Source of the DNA: Poriferisodalis sp965214215 | GTDB lineage: Bacteria; Actinomycetota; Acidimicrobiia; Acidimicrobiales; Poriferisodalaceae | Length of the DNA stretch: 64,000 bases | Direction of reading: 5' to 3' | Assembly (NCBI RefSeq): GCF_965214215.1 | Contig: NZ_CBDCBD010000002.1 | Span: 462,739-526,738 of the forward strand | In this document: positions 45,466-55,109 of the stretch, in pieces | Layout: the number at the start of each line of letters is the position of its first letter | Position numbering within the stretch: position 1 is the first letter of the stretch | Made by a program: the position numbers and the translations under genes | Notes under the pieces: generated by a model | What the model saw: the letters and a program-made list of their open reading frames with translations, nothing else | What the model was told of the DNA's origin: nothing | The model's database searches: none

Positions 45466-47339
45466 GACTCCCCCGCAACCGTCCGGCCGGCCGTGGCACC
45501 CTTGTCGTCGTCTGCTTTCTCATCGTCGCCGGTCTGGCCTCGCAGCCAGGCGTCTTGGGCCATCTCCTCCTGATGCAGCTCGCGAGTGCGGCGCACACTC
45601 GGGATGAGCCCCTCGGGCCGGGCCAGCATCATCCACACCAGCAGCGCCCCGTAGATCAGCAGCTTGAACTCGGAGAACTCTGCCAGCAGGCCTGGCTGTT
45701 TGGGCCCTCCCAGCACGCCGATCAGCACTGCCGAACCGGCGATGACGCCGACGATGCTGCCCATCCCGCCGAAGATGACCACCACCAGGATCACTATCGA
45801 CACCAAGATCAGGAAGCTGGAGGGGAACACCGAGCCCACCTTCGCCGCGAAGATCGCCCCGCTGAACGAGCCGAGCACCGCCCCCACTACGAACGCCAGC
45901 AGCTTGACGTTGACCGTATTGATGCCCATCGCCTCGGCCACCGTCTCGTCCTCGCGCACCGCCATCCAGGCCCGCCCGATGCGCGATCGCTCCAGCCGCC
46001 ACGAGACATAGATCGCAATCGCGCAGAACGCCAGCACCAGATAGAAGACGCTGCGCGGATCGGTGCCCGACACCTCAGCGAGGCCGAAGATCTCCGCACC
46101 GGGAATGTTGGTGATTCCCTGCGAGCCGCCGAACCAGCCCGACAGCCAGTCCGACAGGAACAGCAGCCGGATGATCTCGCCGAAGCCGAGCGTGACTATG
46201 GCGAGATAGTCGCCGCGCATCCGGATGACCGGCGCGCCGATGAACAGCCCGACCAGCCCGGTCAGAATCACGACGCCGATGAGGGCAACGAACCATGGCA
46301 GCTCGGGGTTGATACGCGGTGAGGCAGCAGCGGTGAGGACTGCAGCGCTGTAGCTGCCGACGGCGAAGAACGCCACGTAACCCAGGTCCAATATGCCGGC
46401 GAGCCCGACCACCACGTTGAGACCCAACGCCAGCAATACGAACAGGCCCACGTTGGCTAGCAGCTCGTTGGTGAGCTTGCCCGCGAACATCGGCAGGATC
46501 ACCAACACCGCTCCGGTAGCCAGGATCAGCCCGAGATGCGCTCGGGTGCGGGCCGGGCCTTCGAGCGAGTCGATACGGGCCTTTGCCCCCTTGACGCGAC
46601 CGCGTCCGACCACGGCGAGCACGGTTGACCCGATCGCCAAAGCGATCACGCCGGTGACGGTCAGCCCGCCGCGGGGGGCGTAGAACCACTCGACCGGCCC
46701 TTCGAGACCCATCCCCTCGGCCAGGTCGGTGGTCAGCGATTCCAGCACCGCAGCGCCGAACAGCGTGAGCACCACCGTCCACAGAATCCGCTTGGCGAGC
46801 GGCGGTATCACACGCAGCAGCCCGCCCAAGGCACCGATCACCGCGCCCACAGCGAGCCAGATCACCACCGCGAACACGGTGCCGCGGTTGAACGCCAACA
46901 GGTCCGCCAGGATCGGGCTCCAGTTGACCAGCGGCTCGCGCAGATCGAAGTTGGCAATCAGGATCGCCAGCAGCGACAGCCCCCCGCCGACCACCGCGCC
47001 GCACGCTGCCCCGCCGACCACCTCATAGGTGCCGGGTCGGTGGAACGGCACACCCTCGCGGCGGACCTGATACCCGACGCGGCTTCCCACAGCGAACGGC
47101 AGGACCACAAGCGACAGGTACCCCAAACTGAGGATGCCCTCGATGATCGCCCGGCCGTCGAGCTTGACGGGCATGTTGGACAGCGAGATGAAGATCTGCC
47201 CGACGGCGCCCACCGCACCCATGCGGGCGATGCGGCCCCAGTCCTGCGCGAACGGCGGGCGCGGCGGCGAGTCATTGCTGGCTGTGCTCGCCGCGGGCGT
47301 CGGCTGCGACCCAGTTTCGGGCGGCACTGCGAGACTCAT
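45462..47339 (-). CDS. livM: LivM, branched-chain amino acid permease with extended N-terminal membrane domain
   Basis: At 625 residues this is about twice a normal LivM. The C-terminal half from about residue 290 is a standard permease (LGLNVVVGLAGILDLGYVAF, then the EAA-like loop GRAWMAVREDETVAEAMGI). The first 270 residues add several helices and linkers (a hydrophobic start near 50, GGAACGAVVGGGLSL and more), seen in some actinobacterial LivM proteins. The added part may interact with LivH or regulate it. Overlaps livH and livG by 4 bases. Confidence 0.92.
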   Translation of the reverse strand: MSLAVPPETGSQPTPAASTASNDSPPRPPFAQDWGRIARMGAVGAVGQIFISLSNMPVKLDGRAIIEGILSLGYLSLVVLPFAVGSRVGYQVRREGVPFHRPGTYEVVGGAACGAVVGGGLSLLAILIANFDLREPLVNWSPILADLLAFNRGTVFAVVIWLAVGAVIGALGGLLRVIPPLAKRILWTVVLTLFGAAVLESLTTDLAEGMGLEGPVEWFYAPRGGLTVTGVIALAIGSTVLAVVGRGRVKGAKARIDSLEGPARTRAHLGLILATGAVLVILPMFAGKLTNELLANVGLFVLLALGLNVVVGLAGILDLGYVAFFAVGSYSAAVLTAAASPRINPELPWFVALIGVVILTGLVGLFIGAPVIRMRGDYLAIVTLGFGEIIRLLFLSDWLSGWFGGSQGITNIPGAEIFGLAEVSGTDPRSVFYLVLAFCAIAIYVSWRLERSRIGRAWMAVREDETVAEAMGINTVNVKLLAFVVGAVLGSFSGAIFAAKVGSVFPSSFLILVSIVILVVVIFGGMGSIVGVIAGSAVLIGVLGGPKQPGLLAEFSEFKLLIYGALLVWMMLARPEGLIPSVRRTRELHQEEMAQDAWLRGQTGDDEKADDDKGATAGRTVAGES

Positions 47340-48445
47340 GTCCGATCCTCCGCAGGCAACCGCTCGCCGAACAGGCCGGCCGGCTTCACCAGCAGCACGA
47401 TGATGAGCATCGAGAACGCAACTGCGTCACGCAGCTGCGACACACCGCTCACGCCCAGCGGCTCGAGGATCAGCAGCGGCCCGACCGACTCGGCCACGCC
47501 GATCGACAGCCCGCCCGCCATCGCACCGCCCAGATGCCCGATGCCGCCCACCACCGCAGCACTGAACGCTTTGATGCCCGGCAGGAAACCCGTCGTGTGG
47601 ATGACGCTGCGGAACAGAATCCCCCACAGGATCCCAGCCATCCCCGCCATGGCACCGCCCACCGCAAACACCTTCACGATGGTGCGGTTCACGTCGATTC
47701 CCATGAGCGCCGCTATCTCGGCATCTTCGGCGACGGCACGCATCGCCTTGCCGGTCTTGGTGCGGTCGACGTAGTACCACAGCGCTGCCATCGACAGCGC
47801 AGCCACGACCACCACCAGGATCTTCGCCCCCTCAATCTGCAGGAACGTGTGCTTGGCCTTCACCCAGTCCGGCACGTCGGGGTAGGACTTGCTGGCGGGC
47901 CCCAGCAGCACCACGGAAGCGTTCTGCAGGAAGAACGACACGCCGATCGAAGTGATCAGCGGGATCAGCCGCGGCGAGCCGCGCAGCGGGCGGTACGCGA
48001 CCCGTTCCATGATCACCGCCGTCAGCGACGACACGATGATCGACACGACCACGATGAACACCAGTGAGCCGATGAAGTTCGACTCCCACAGCCCGGCATC
48101 GGCCAGCTTGTTCGAGGTGATCATGCCGGTCATGGCGCCCACCATGAACACCTCGCCATGGGCGAAGTTGATAAACCCCAGAACGCCGTACACCATCGAG
48201 TAGCCCAGCGCGATCAGCCCGTACATCGAGCCCTGGGCAATTCCCGATACGACCAGCCCCCGGAACTGGGCGCCGGTCAGGCCGGTCGCATCGGGATTCG
48301 CCCACCGGGCGAACGGATTGTCGGGGTTGATCTCCTGGGCAATAAAGGCCGCAAAGCCGACAGCGAGGACAATCAGCACCGCCGCCCGGATGACGGTGAG
48401 CAACCAGTCGACCCGGGTGCGGGGCCGCAGCAGTCGGGCGCGCAC
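47336..48445 (-). CDS. livH: LivH, branched-chain amino acid permease
   Basis: A 369-residue permease: GIAQGSMYGLIALGYSMVYG and FINFAHGEVFMVGA are the LivH start, and the EAA loop is GKAMRAVAEDAEIAALMGID. An N-terminal stretch of about 70 residues, including a first helix, precedes the normal core. Starts 23 bases after the binding-protein gene. Confidence 0.93.
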   Translation of the reverse strand: MRARLLRPRTRVDWLLTVIRAAVLIVLAVGFAAFIAQEINPDNPFARWANPDATGLTGAQFRGLVVSGIAQGSMYGLIALGYSMVYGVLGFINFAHGEVFMVGAMTGMITSNKLADAGLWESNFIGSLVFIVVVSIIVSSLTAVIMERVAYRPLRGSPRLIPLITSIGVSFFLQNASVVLLGPASKSYPDVPDWVKAKHTFLQIEGAKILVVVVAALSMAALWYYVDRTKTGKAMRAVAEDAEIAALMGIDVNRTIVKVFAVGGAMAGMAGILWGILFRSVIHTTGFLPGIKAFSAAVVGGIGHLGGAMAGGLSIGVAESVGPLLILEPLGVSGVSQLRDAVAFSMLIIVLLVKPAGLFGERLPAEDRT

Positions 48446-48468
48446 CGCCTAGAGCTTTTCTCCTCGGC

Positions 48469-49812
48469 TCACGGTGCGAAGGAGAACACCACGTTGTCCA
48501 TGCTGGCCTCGGCGTTGTCCTCACCGCCGATGTTCTGCACGACGGTGATGCGAGCCGCACCGCAGTCGCCGAAGTCGTCGCAGTTGATCGTGCCGATCAA
48601 GCCGCTGTAACCCTCGACGCTGTTGAGGTGGTCGCGGATGCCCTGGCGGTCGACTACGAGCGTGTCACCGTCGAGATAGGAGGCCGCCGCAATCGCGTCC
48701 AACAGCAACGTTGTTGCGTCGTAGCCGTGCGCCCAGAACGGTGCTGCCGGAGACTCGCCCCAGCGCTCCTCGTAGACGGCCAAGAAGTCTTGCGCCGTCT
48801 TACCGGTGCTCTGGTTGACATTCTCGCCGAAGCGTGTGTCCGGACCCGAGAAGTACATGCCCGCGGTCTGCGACAGCGCCAGGTAGTTGGTGTTGAGCAG
48901 CCCGTCAGCGGCCAGCAGCACCGTGTTCTCCAGTCCCGAGACTCCCGGCGCCTGGTCGGCGATGAAGTCGCCTGCCGGCTGGAAAATCGGGAAGAACAGC
49001 GCCTCGGGACCGCCCGCAGCGATCTCGGTCAGCACCGGCACCATATCGGTGTCTTCCTTGTTGACCGCTGAGAACCCGGTCATGGTGCCGCCCTCGGCCT
49101 CGAAGGCGTCGGCAAAGGCCTGCGCAAGTCCCTGGGTGTAGGGGTCGCCGTCATGGATCGCCGCGGCCGTGGTCAGCCCCAGCTCGCCGAAGACGAACTT
49201 CGCCATGGCAGCGCCCTGGAACAAGTCGTTGTGAGCTGTGCGGTAGTAGCCGACGTTGTAGTTCTCGCCCGGCGTTCCCGCCAGGTCCGATGTGAGCGCA
49301 GGCGACGTGTTGCCGCCTGAGATCAGCACCATGCCGGCGTCGGTGATGAGCGGCGCCGCTGCGACGGCAGCGCCCGAGCACGAGGTGCCGATGACGCCGA
49401 GCACGTCTTCGTCAGCAACGATGATCTGGGCTGCTGCCTGACCGCCGTCGTTGGAACACAGATCGTCGAGCCCGGTGCCCAAGTCGACCTCGAAGCCGTG
49501 GATCTGTCCGTAGTCCTCGATCGCCAGCATGACCGCACGTTCGAGCGGCAGACCGAAGAACGCGACATCTCCGGTGATGGCGTTGAGCGAGCGGATCTGG
49601 ACCGCACCGCCCGATTCAACCGTGACGACACCGAGGGAGCCGTCGCCGAGATGGTCCATCATCTCTTCTGACGGAGCCTCCGTGACCGCCAGCGCATCGG
49701 TCGCTGGGGGCGCCGTCGTGGTCTCCGCATCGTCACTGTCGTCGCCGCACGCAGCGGCGAACAGCGATACCGCGAACAGCGTCGCTGCCAGCGTCAAGAG
49801 CTTTCGTTTCAT
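48469..49812 (-). CDS. livK: LivK-type branched-chain amino acid binding lipoprotein
   Basis: A 447-residue substrate-binding lipoprotein from ATG 49812, with GGAGGA 7 bases upstream. The lipobox FAAAC puts the lipid Cys at 22; a Thr/Pro linker follows. The fold is the type I periplasmic binding protein (ISGGNTSPALT, YYRTAHNDLFQGAAMA). It is the first gene of the livKHMGF operon. Ligands may be branched-chain amino acids, amides or urea. Confidence 0.92.
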   Translation of the reverse strand: MKRKLLTLAATLFAVSLFAAACGDDSDDAETTTAPPATDALAVTEAPSEEMMDHLGDGSLGVVTVESGGAVQIRSLNAITGDVAFFGLPLERAVMLAIEDYGQIHGFEVDLGTGLDDLCSNDGGQAAAQIIVADEDVLGVIGTSCSGAAVAAAPLITDAGMVLISGGNTSPALTSDLAGTPGENYNVGYYRTAHNDLFQGAAMAKFVFGELGLTTAAAIHDGDPYTQGLAQAFADAFEAEGGTMTGFSAVNKEDTDMVPVLTEIAAGGPEALFFPIFQPAGDFIADQAPGVSGLENTVLLAADGLLNTNYLALSQTAGMYFSGPDTRFGENVNQSTGKTAQDFLAVYEERWGESPAAPFWAHGYDATTLLLDAIAAASYLDGDTLVVDRQGIRDHLNSVEGYSGLIGTINCDDFGDCGAARITVVQNIGGEDNAEASMDNVVFSFAP

Positions 49813-49980
49813 GCGCAAATCCTCCCCGGTACGTCAGCCTGAGGACCCTGCGCAATGCGCTCGCGCCTCCAGCACTTGCGGCCTCAGCCGTCGGCTTCTT
49901 GCACAAGTGCCAGCATGGTTTGCCAAGCTGAATGCGTCTCTTCCTGAGCATAGATGACACGTGTCGTCGGAAGGTACCCA

Positions 49981-50859
49981 GTGAGCGCCTCTGTCGAACG
50001 CAATTGGCGGGCGGGCAGGATCTCGCCCGAGGCGCTGTTCGCCGTCGGCGCGGTGTCGCAGTATCTCGGCGCCGCCACGGCTTTCGAGTTGTTCGACGAG
50101 ATGGGGCCCGGCACCGTCGCACTGCTAAGGGTTGCAGGCGCCGGTGCCGTGCTCGTCGTGCTGCGGCGCTCGTGGCGGCGGCACTGGTCACGCATCGAGC
50201 TGGCGTGGACGGCCGCTTTCGGCGCCGCGCTGGCGTCGATGAACCTGTTCTTCTACCTCGCCATCGAGCGGGTGCCGCTCGGCAACTCCGTCGCCATCGA
50301 GTTCATCGGCCCGATTGCCGTCGCAGCTTTCGGCACCCGCACGTTGAGATCAGGTTGGGCGCTGGCGTTGGCAATCGCGGGGGTCGTGGTGCTGGCCGGA
50401 TTCGCGCCTCCCGAGGCACAGCTCGGCGCGCTGTTCTCACTGATCGCAGGCACGCTGTGGGCGGGCTACATCATCCTGGGGCACCGGGTGGCCCGTTCGG
50501 GCATGGCAGTGGACGGGCTGGGCGTCGGCATGCTCATCGGTGCCGTCGTCATCAGCCCGGCTGGTTTCAGCGGCCTCGATGCCGGGGTGGGAGCGCCGCT
50601 GCTGCTGGCGGGCGGCGTCGCCGCGGGCGTGCTGTCGAATGTCATCCCCTATGGCATCGACCAGCTCGTGATGCAGCGTCTCGAACGGGCACGGTTCGCG
50701 CTGCTGCAGGCGCTGCTGCCGGTGACGGCGACGCTGATCGGGCTGGCGTGGCTCTCCCAGGTGCCGAGCCTGCGTGAGGTGGCGGGCATCGCAGCTGTCA
50801 TCGCCGCCATCGTCATCAACCGCGAGTCCGATCCGACGCCGCGCGACGTGATTCCCTGA
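49981..50859 (+). CDS. EamA/RhtA-family transporter
   Basis: A 292-residue protein with ten hydrophobic segments in two EamA repeats (AVGAVSQYLGAATAFELFD, FSLIAGTLWAGYIILGHRVA). GTG 49981 is chosen because GGAAGG lies 6 bases upstream; ATG 49954 has no such site. RhtA-like members export threonine and homoserine; the substrate here is unknown. Divergent from livK across a 168-base gap. Confidence 0.87.
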   Translation: MSASVERNWRAGRISPEALFAVGAVSQYLGAATAFELFDEMGPGTVALLRVAGAGAVLVVLRRSWRRHWSRIELAWTAAFGAALASMNLFFYLAIERVPLGNSVAIEFIGPIAVAAFGTRTLRSGWALALAIAGVVVLAGFAPPEAQLGALFSLIAGTLWAGYIILGHRVARSGMAVDGLGVGMLIGAVVISPAGFSGLDAGVGAPLLLAGGVAAGVLSNVIPYGIDQLVMQRLERARFALLQALLPVTATLIGLAWLSQVPSLREVAGIAAVIAAIVINRESDPTPRDVIP

Positions 50860-50873
50860 ACAGCGCGGCCGTC

Positions 50874-51632
50874 TCAGAACAGTGGGTTGCGCCACGTCGA
50901 CGCCGCCGCCAGCGCCCCAGCGAATGACGCCGATCCGGTGAGCGCCAGCAAGCCCCAGACCACCAGGGGCGAGCGGCGCGAACGTGTGTCGACAGGCTCG
51001 CCCGAGAGCCGCTCGGCGAGCGTGGGCAGGTGCTGGCGCCGGCTTGCGTCGCCGATGGCAAAACCGGCCAGCACGCCCGCCACCAGGCCGCCGAGATGCC
51101 CGCCGATGGAAATGCCCGGAATGAGGAATGAGATGAGGACGTTGATGATGATCAGGCTGCCCAGCCCGTCCTGCCACGGCTTGCCGCCGCGGAGGTACTC
51201 CACCACGAAGGCCGCGCCCATCAGGCCGTACACGGCGCCCGAAGCCCCCACGACAAAGGCGTCGGGCCGCAGGAGCAATGCGCCCGCTGATCCCCCGAGC
51301 AGGGACACGACGTAGGTGCCAGTCAGCAGCGCCGGGCCCACGGAGCGCTCGAGGCGTCTGCCCAGCAGGTACAGCACCAACATGTTGAACAGGAGATGTC
51401 GCAGATCGGCGTGCAGAAACGTGCCGGTGACGATCCGCCACCACTCCCCGAACTCGGCGATGTAGGGGCCCAAAGTGCCGTAACCGTCGAGCACCGAGTA
51501 CCGCAGCGAGCTGCGGGAGAACGGCAGGACGCGCGCCAGCTCGTGGGTCCCGAAGAAGACCACGACCGAGACGGCGCCGAGCACGACCGTTGCCGCCGGC
51601 TGCCCGCCGCGTCCTACTCCGAGCCCGCGCAC
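50874..51632 (-). CDS. Rhomboid-family intramembrane serine protease
   Basis: About 252 residues from GTG 51632; an upstream GTG at 51731 would add 33 Arg/Cys-rich residues that do not look like protein. The catalytic Ser is in GASGAVYGLMG and the His in ISIGGHLGGLVAG. The HADLRHLLFNMLVLYLLG loop is the family signature. Cuts membrane-anchored substrates. It converges with the EamA gene with 14 bases between stops. Confidence 0.88.
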   Translation of the reverse strand: MRGLGVGRGGQPAATVVLGAVSVVVFFGTHELARVLPFSRSSLRYSVLDGYGTLGPYIAEFGEWWRIVTGTFLHADLRHLLFNMLVLYLLGRRLERSVGPALLTGTYVVSLLGGSAGALLLRPDAFVVGASGAVYGLMGAAFVVEYLRGGKPWQDGLGSLIIINVLISFLIPGISIGGHLGGLVAGVLAGFAIGDASRRQHLPTLAERLSGEPVDTRSRRSPLVVWGLLALTGSASFAGALAAASTWRNPLF

Positions 51633-51784
51633 GGCCCTGAACCCTACGAGTCGCGCTGGTGCGAGCCAGTGCAGGCGGGTGCATACAGACACCGGCTGAT
51701 GCTGGCCGGCGCAGACGGGTGCAGGCCGCACTAGCTTGATCTTGGCCGGGAAGCTCGTCCGGGTTCGCCGAAGGACCAGAGACT

Positions 51785-52516
51785 GTGTCGACGCTGCAGG
51801 ATGTCATGGCGCAGTTGCAGCTCGCCGGAACAGCGCAGAATCGCAAGGTGTACGCCCGCCACGGCGCCGCTGAGCCGATGTTTGGAGTCAGCTACAAGGA
51901 CCTGGGCCGCATCGCCAAGCCGCTGGGGACCGACAAGTCGCTGGCCATCGACTTGTGGGACTCGGGCAATCACGACGCCCGCGTGCTGGGGCTGCGCATC
52001 GCCGATGCCGCTGCGATGACCAAGACGCGGGCGCGGCGCTGGCTGCGCGATGTCGACAACTACATCCTGGCCGAGGCGCTCGGCGGGCTGCTCGCGCAGT
52101 CGCCGCACGCGCGCGGGCTCAGCGACGAATGGCGAGACTCGCCCCGTGAGTGGCCCGCCTCGGTGGGCTGGTTCATCGTGACCTGCACCGCCGAGCAGAC
52201 CGACGTGTGGTCGATCAGCGAGCTGCGAGATCTCGTCGCCCAGATCGAATCGGAGATCGGCGAGCGACCGAACCGGGTGCGGCACGAGATGAACGGCGTA
52301 CTCATCGCGATTGCGTTGCGAGACGACACCTTGCGACGCTCGGTGCTCGAAGTGGACAGCCGCATCGGCCCCATCGTGGTGGACCACGGCGAGACGGGCT
52401 GCAAGACGCCAGCCATCGCTCCCTACATCGACCGCACGCTGACGCATCGGCGCAAGATGGCGCAGCGGCGGGCCCAACAGGCTGCGGCCAAGGCGGCTGC
52501 GAAGGAAATCGCCTAG
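51785..52516 (+). CDS. DNA alkylation repair (AlkD-like) HEAT-repeat protein
   Basis: A 243-residue all-helical protein. The family start VMAQLQLAGTAQNRKVYARHG and the HEAT-like repeats (LAIDLWDSGNHDARVLGLRI) fit AlkD, which removes bulky alkylated purines without base flipping. The end is Ala/Lys-rich (KAAAKEIA). From GTG 51785 and divergent from the rhomboid gene. Confidence 0.85.
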   Translation: MSTLQDVMAQLQLAGTAQNRKVYARHGAAEPMFGVSYKDLGRIAKPLGTDKSLAIDLWDSGNHDARVLGLRIADAAAMTKTRARRWLRDVDNYILAEALGGLLAQSPHARGLSDEWRDSPREWPASVGWFIVTCTAEQTDVWSISELRDLVAQIESEIGERPNRVRHEMNGVLIAIALRDDTLRRSVLEVDSRIGPIVVDHGETGCKTPAIAPYIDRTLTHRRKMAQRRAQQAAAKAAAKEIA

Positions 52517-52556
52517 CCCTTGTCGCCGGAACCGACTGTTTCGCGCCTGTCAGCCC

Positions 52557-54272
52557 CTAGCTTCCGTCGCCGCAGTCACGCACGTCGAGGAGTCGCCGGG
52601 CGATGATCCGGGCCTCGTCCAAGTCGGCCACGAAATGCTCAGCAGGAACCGAGCGAAGGACGTTCAGCTCCCTGATGCTCGCCGCCTGCGACACCTCAAT
52701 GCCCATCACGATGCATTTCGCGCCCCCCTCGACGGCGACATCGACCAGATTGCCCACCATGTAGGCGGCGCTGTCGTCCATGTAGCGCGTGTCGGTGAAG
52801 TCGAAGATCACCACCTCATGTTCGGCCACATCGGTGGTAATCGACTTGAGAAGCTTGATCGAGGACGCGGCGGTATAGGTGCCGCGCAGTGACAGCAACC
52901 CAGTGCGCGCAGCGAACGGATCTGGGCCGTCGAGGTCGAATCTGGGCAAGCCGCCGGCCCCGGCATCATCGCCGTCGTTCTCGGATTCGTCCGGAGCATT
53001 CAGGAACGTCATGTCCAGCAACGGGGTGGAGACCACCGTGTCGAGCTCGAATCGCTCGAATTGTCGGGCGGCAGTCATCGCCGCTGCGATGAGGCCGGCA
53101 CCGACCGCCACGACGAGGTCAGCCACCATCGACAGGCCCAGCGTCAACACCATCACGCCGTACTGATCAAGCTGAACTCGGCGCACGCGAGTCAGGTACT
53201 GCCAGTCGATGATGTCGAAGCCGATCTTGATGAGAATGCCCGCGAGCACTGCGTGCGGGATGAGTTCGGCGTAGCTGCCGAGACCGAGCACCAGCGCGAG
53301 CAGCACCAATGCGCACAGCACGCCCGAGACCCGTGAACGTCCGCCGCCCTTGACATTGGCGACCGTGGCTGAGGTGGCGCCCGCACCGGGCACAGCACCG
53401 AAGAAAGCAGCGACGACGTTGGCGAAGCCGACGCCGATCAGCTCACGGTTCGGCTGATGCTGGTCTCGCGTCATCGAATCGGCGACCATCGCCGTCAACA
53501 GACTGTTGATCGAACCGAGCAGCGCGAGCGTCACAGCCGGCGCCAAGGCACCTCCGAGGTCTCCCCAGCCAAACTCGGGCATCTCGAACTCAGGCAGCCC
53601 GGAAGGTACGTGGCCGATGACGTCGACGTCGCCGAACCACAGCACGCTGATCAGCGTGCCGATGAGCAATGCCGCTACTGAAGGGGGAAGCATCCGACGC
53701 AGTCGCCGCGGCCAGAACATGCACACGACGATGGTCAGCACGCCGAGCACCAGGGCACCGGTTTCAATGTTTCCGATGGCGTCGGGAAGCGAGCGAATGG
53801 AGGCCGACACCCCGCCGAGCGCCACGTCGCTTCCGAGGAATGGCACCAACTGGACTACGACGATGATGACGCCGACGGCGGAGGTGAAGCCTGACACCAC
53901 CGGGTAGGGCGTATAGGCCACGTAGCTGCCAAGACGCAACGCTCCGAGCAGTATCTGGATGACTCCCGCAAAGGCGACGATCGCGAGCGCCTTTCCCAGG
54001 TCTTCGCCGGCGTAGTCGATGACAACAACGGACATCGCCACCGACAGCGGTGCAGTCGGTCCCGAGACCTGCGTCCTGGAGCCGCCGAAGACCGACGCCA
54101 GCAATCCGACGGCGATGGCGCCGTACAGGCCAGCGATCGCGCCGAGGCCCGAGGCCACGCCGAACGCCAGCGACAGCGGCAGCATGACCACCGCTGCGGT
54201 GAGTCCGCCGAAGACGTCCCCGCGCATCTGTTCCCCGCTGTAATCAAGCCTCCGCGTTCTCAGCGCTGGCAT
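52557..54272 (-). CDS. SulP-family anion transporter with STAS domain
   Basis: A 571-residue protein. The SulP start DVFGGLTAAVVMLPLSLAFG and VSGPTAPLSVAMS are clear, with about 10-12 membrane segments to residue 400. The C-terminal cytoplasmic STAS domain covers about 455-560 (EVVIFDFTDTRYMDDSAAY). Substrate may be sulfate, bicarbonate or another anion; not decided by sequence. Confidence 0.9.
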   Translation of the reverse strand: MPALRTRRLDYSGEQMRGDVFGGLTAAVVMLPLSLAFGVASGLGAIAGLYGAIAVGLLASVFGGSRTQVSGPTAPLSVAMSVVVIDYAGEDLGKALAIVAFAGVIQILLGALRLGSYVAYTPYPVVSGFTSAVGVIIVVVQLVPFLGSDVALGGVSASIRSLPDAIGNIETGALVLGVLTIVVCMFWPRRLRRMLPPSVAALLIGTLISVLWFGDVDVIGHVPSGLPEFEMPEFGWGDLGGALAPAVTLALLGSINSLLTAMVADSMTRDQHQPNRELIGVGFANVVAAFFGAVPGAGATSATVANVKGGGRSRVSGVLCALVLLALVLGLGSYAELIPHAVLAGILIKIGFDIIDWQYLTRVRRVQLDQYGVMVLTLGLSMVADLVVAVGAGLIAAAMTAARQFERFELDTVVSTPLLDMTFLNAPDESENDGDDAGAGGLPRFDLDGPDPFAARTGLLSLRGTYTAASSIKLLKSITTDVAEHEVVIFDFTDTRYMDDSAAYMVGNLVDVAVEGGAKCIVMGIEVSQAASIRELNVLRSVPAEHFVADLDEARIIARRLLDVRDCGDGS

Positions 54273-54301
54273 GTCAACGCCGGTTCAGGCCGTCCGCCGG
54301 G

Positions 54302-55066
54302 CTATTGGCCGATGAAGGTGTCCAACGCCGCGAAGACGGTGGCCTTGTCAGGGTCCACAAAGACGTGGGTCGCGCCCGAGCTGTAGAGGGAGTCTCCGAT
54401 GCGTACCAGGACGCCGTAGCGGTTGACGGGAAGCCCCTGGAAGGTGGCCACGTAGTCGGTGCCGAAGGACTCGTCCCCGAGGCCCGGGTCTTCGCCGTAG
54501 CTGAACGAACCCACCGCGCCGGTCGTCGGCTCGGGGAACTCACCGCAGTCGACCAGCTCGGAGCGGTAGTTGATAAAGGCTTCCGAGGCCGCTTCAGGTG
54601 ACTCGAATCGAGCGACCGAGACATCAAGAAATGGCCCCGTCAGCGGATCGGCCGCCCACATGGCTTCGGAATAGGCCACTGGCCCGATCCCGCCGTAGGC
54701 CGGGAACCCCGGACAGGTCTCGACCCGTGGTGTGTTGCTAGCGACTTGCAGGGAGTCGAAGCCGCCTGGCGTAGTGCCTTCAAGCAGGACGCCCTCGACC
54801 GCGGGGGGTAGCGCGTTCGCCACCGGCGCAGCCTCGGTCGTCGGGGGCGGCGCTTCGGTAGTCGTCGGGGGCGGCATCTCGGTCGTGGGCGGCGGCGCCT
54901 CGGTCGTCGTCGGGGGCGGCGCCTCGGTCGTGGGCGGCGGCGCCTCGGTCGTCGCGACCGGGTCCGGCGCCGCCGCTTCGGTGACAGGAGGCGGACCGTC
55001 GTCAGAGCCGCCGCACGCGGCAGCTACGAGGGAAAGCACAACGTACAAAGCGCAGATGCGTCGCAT
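54302..55066 (-). CDS. Secreted lipoprotein with Pro/Thr repeat linker
   Basis: A 254-residue lipoprotein with lipobox VAAAC (Cys18). Residues about 35-80 are a repeating TTEAPPPT linker that would hold the folded part away from the membrane. The C-terminal 165 residues form a small domain with Cys in ETCPGFPAYGG and LVDCGEFPEP, probably a disulfide. Family unknown. The linker DNA (about 54831-54955) is repetitive and could vary in length. Confidence 0.8.
   Translation of the reverse strand: MRRICALYVVLSLVAAACGGSDDGPPPVTEAAAPDPVATTEAPPPTTEAPPPTTTEAPPPTTEMPPPTTTEAPPPTTEAAPVANALPPAVEGVLLEGTTPGGFDSLQVASNTPRVETCPGFPAYGGIGPVAYSEAMWAADPLTGPFLDVSVARFESPEAASEAFINYRSELVDCGEFPEPTTGAVGSFSYGEDPGLGDESFGTDYVATFQGLPVNRYGVLVRIGDSLYSSGATHVFVDPDKATVFAALDTFIGQ
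54831..54955 (-). repeat. Short tandem repeats encoding the Pro/Thr linker
   Basis: Repeats of 18-24 bases (GTCGGGGGCGGCGCCTCG-like on the plus strand) encode TTEAPPP units in the lipoprotein; in-frame length variation is possible. Confidence 0.75.
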
Positions 55067-55109
55067 AGGGGCAGACTAGGACCTGCAGCATTGTGAAGAG
55101 AGGTGCACA

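Noticed and set aside
43853..45598. A 581-codon open frame containing livF
   Set aside because: The N-terminal half is out-of-frame livG; the real start at 44665 overlaps livG by ATGA.
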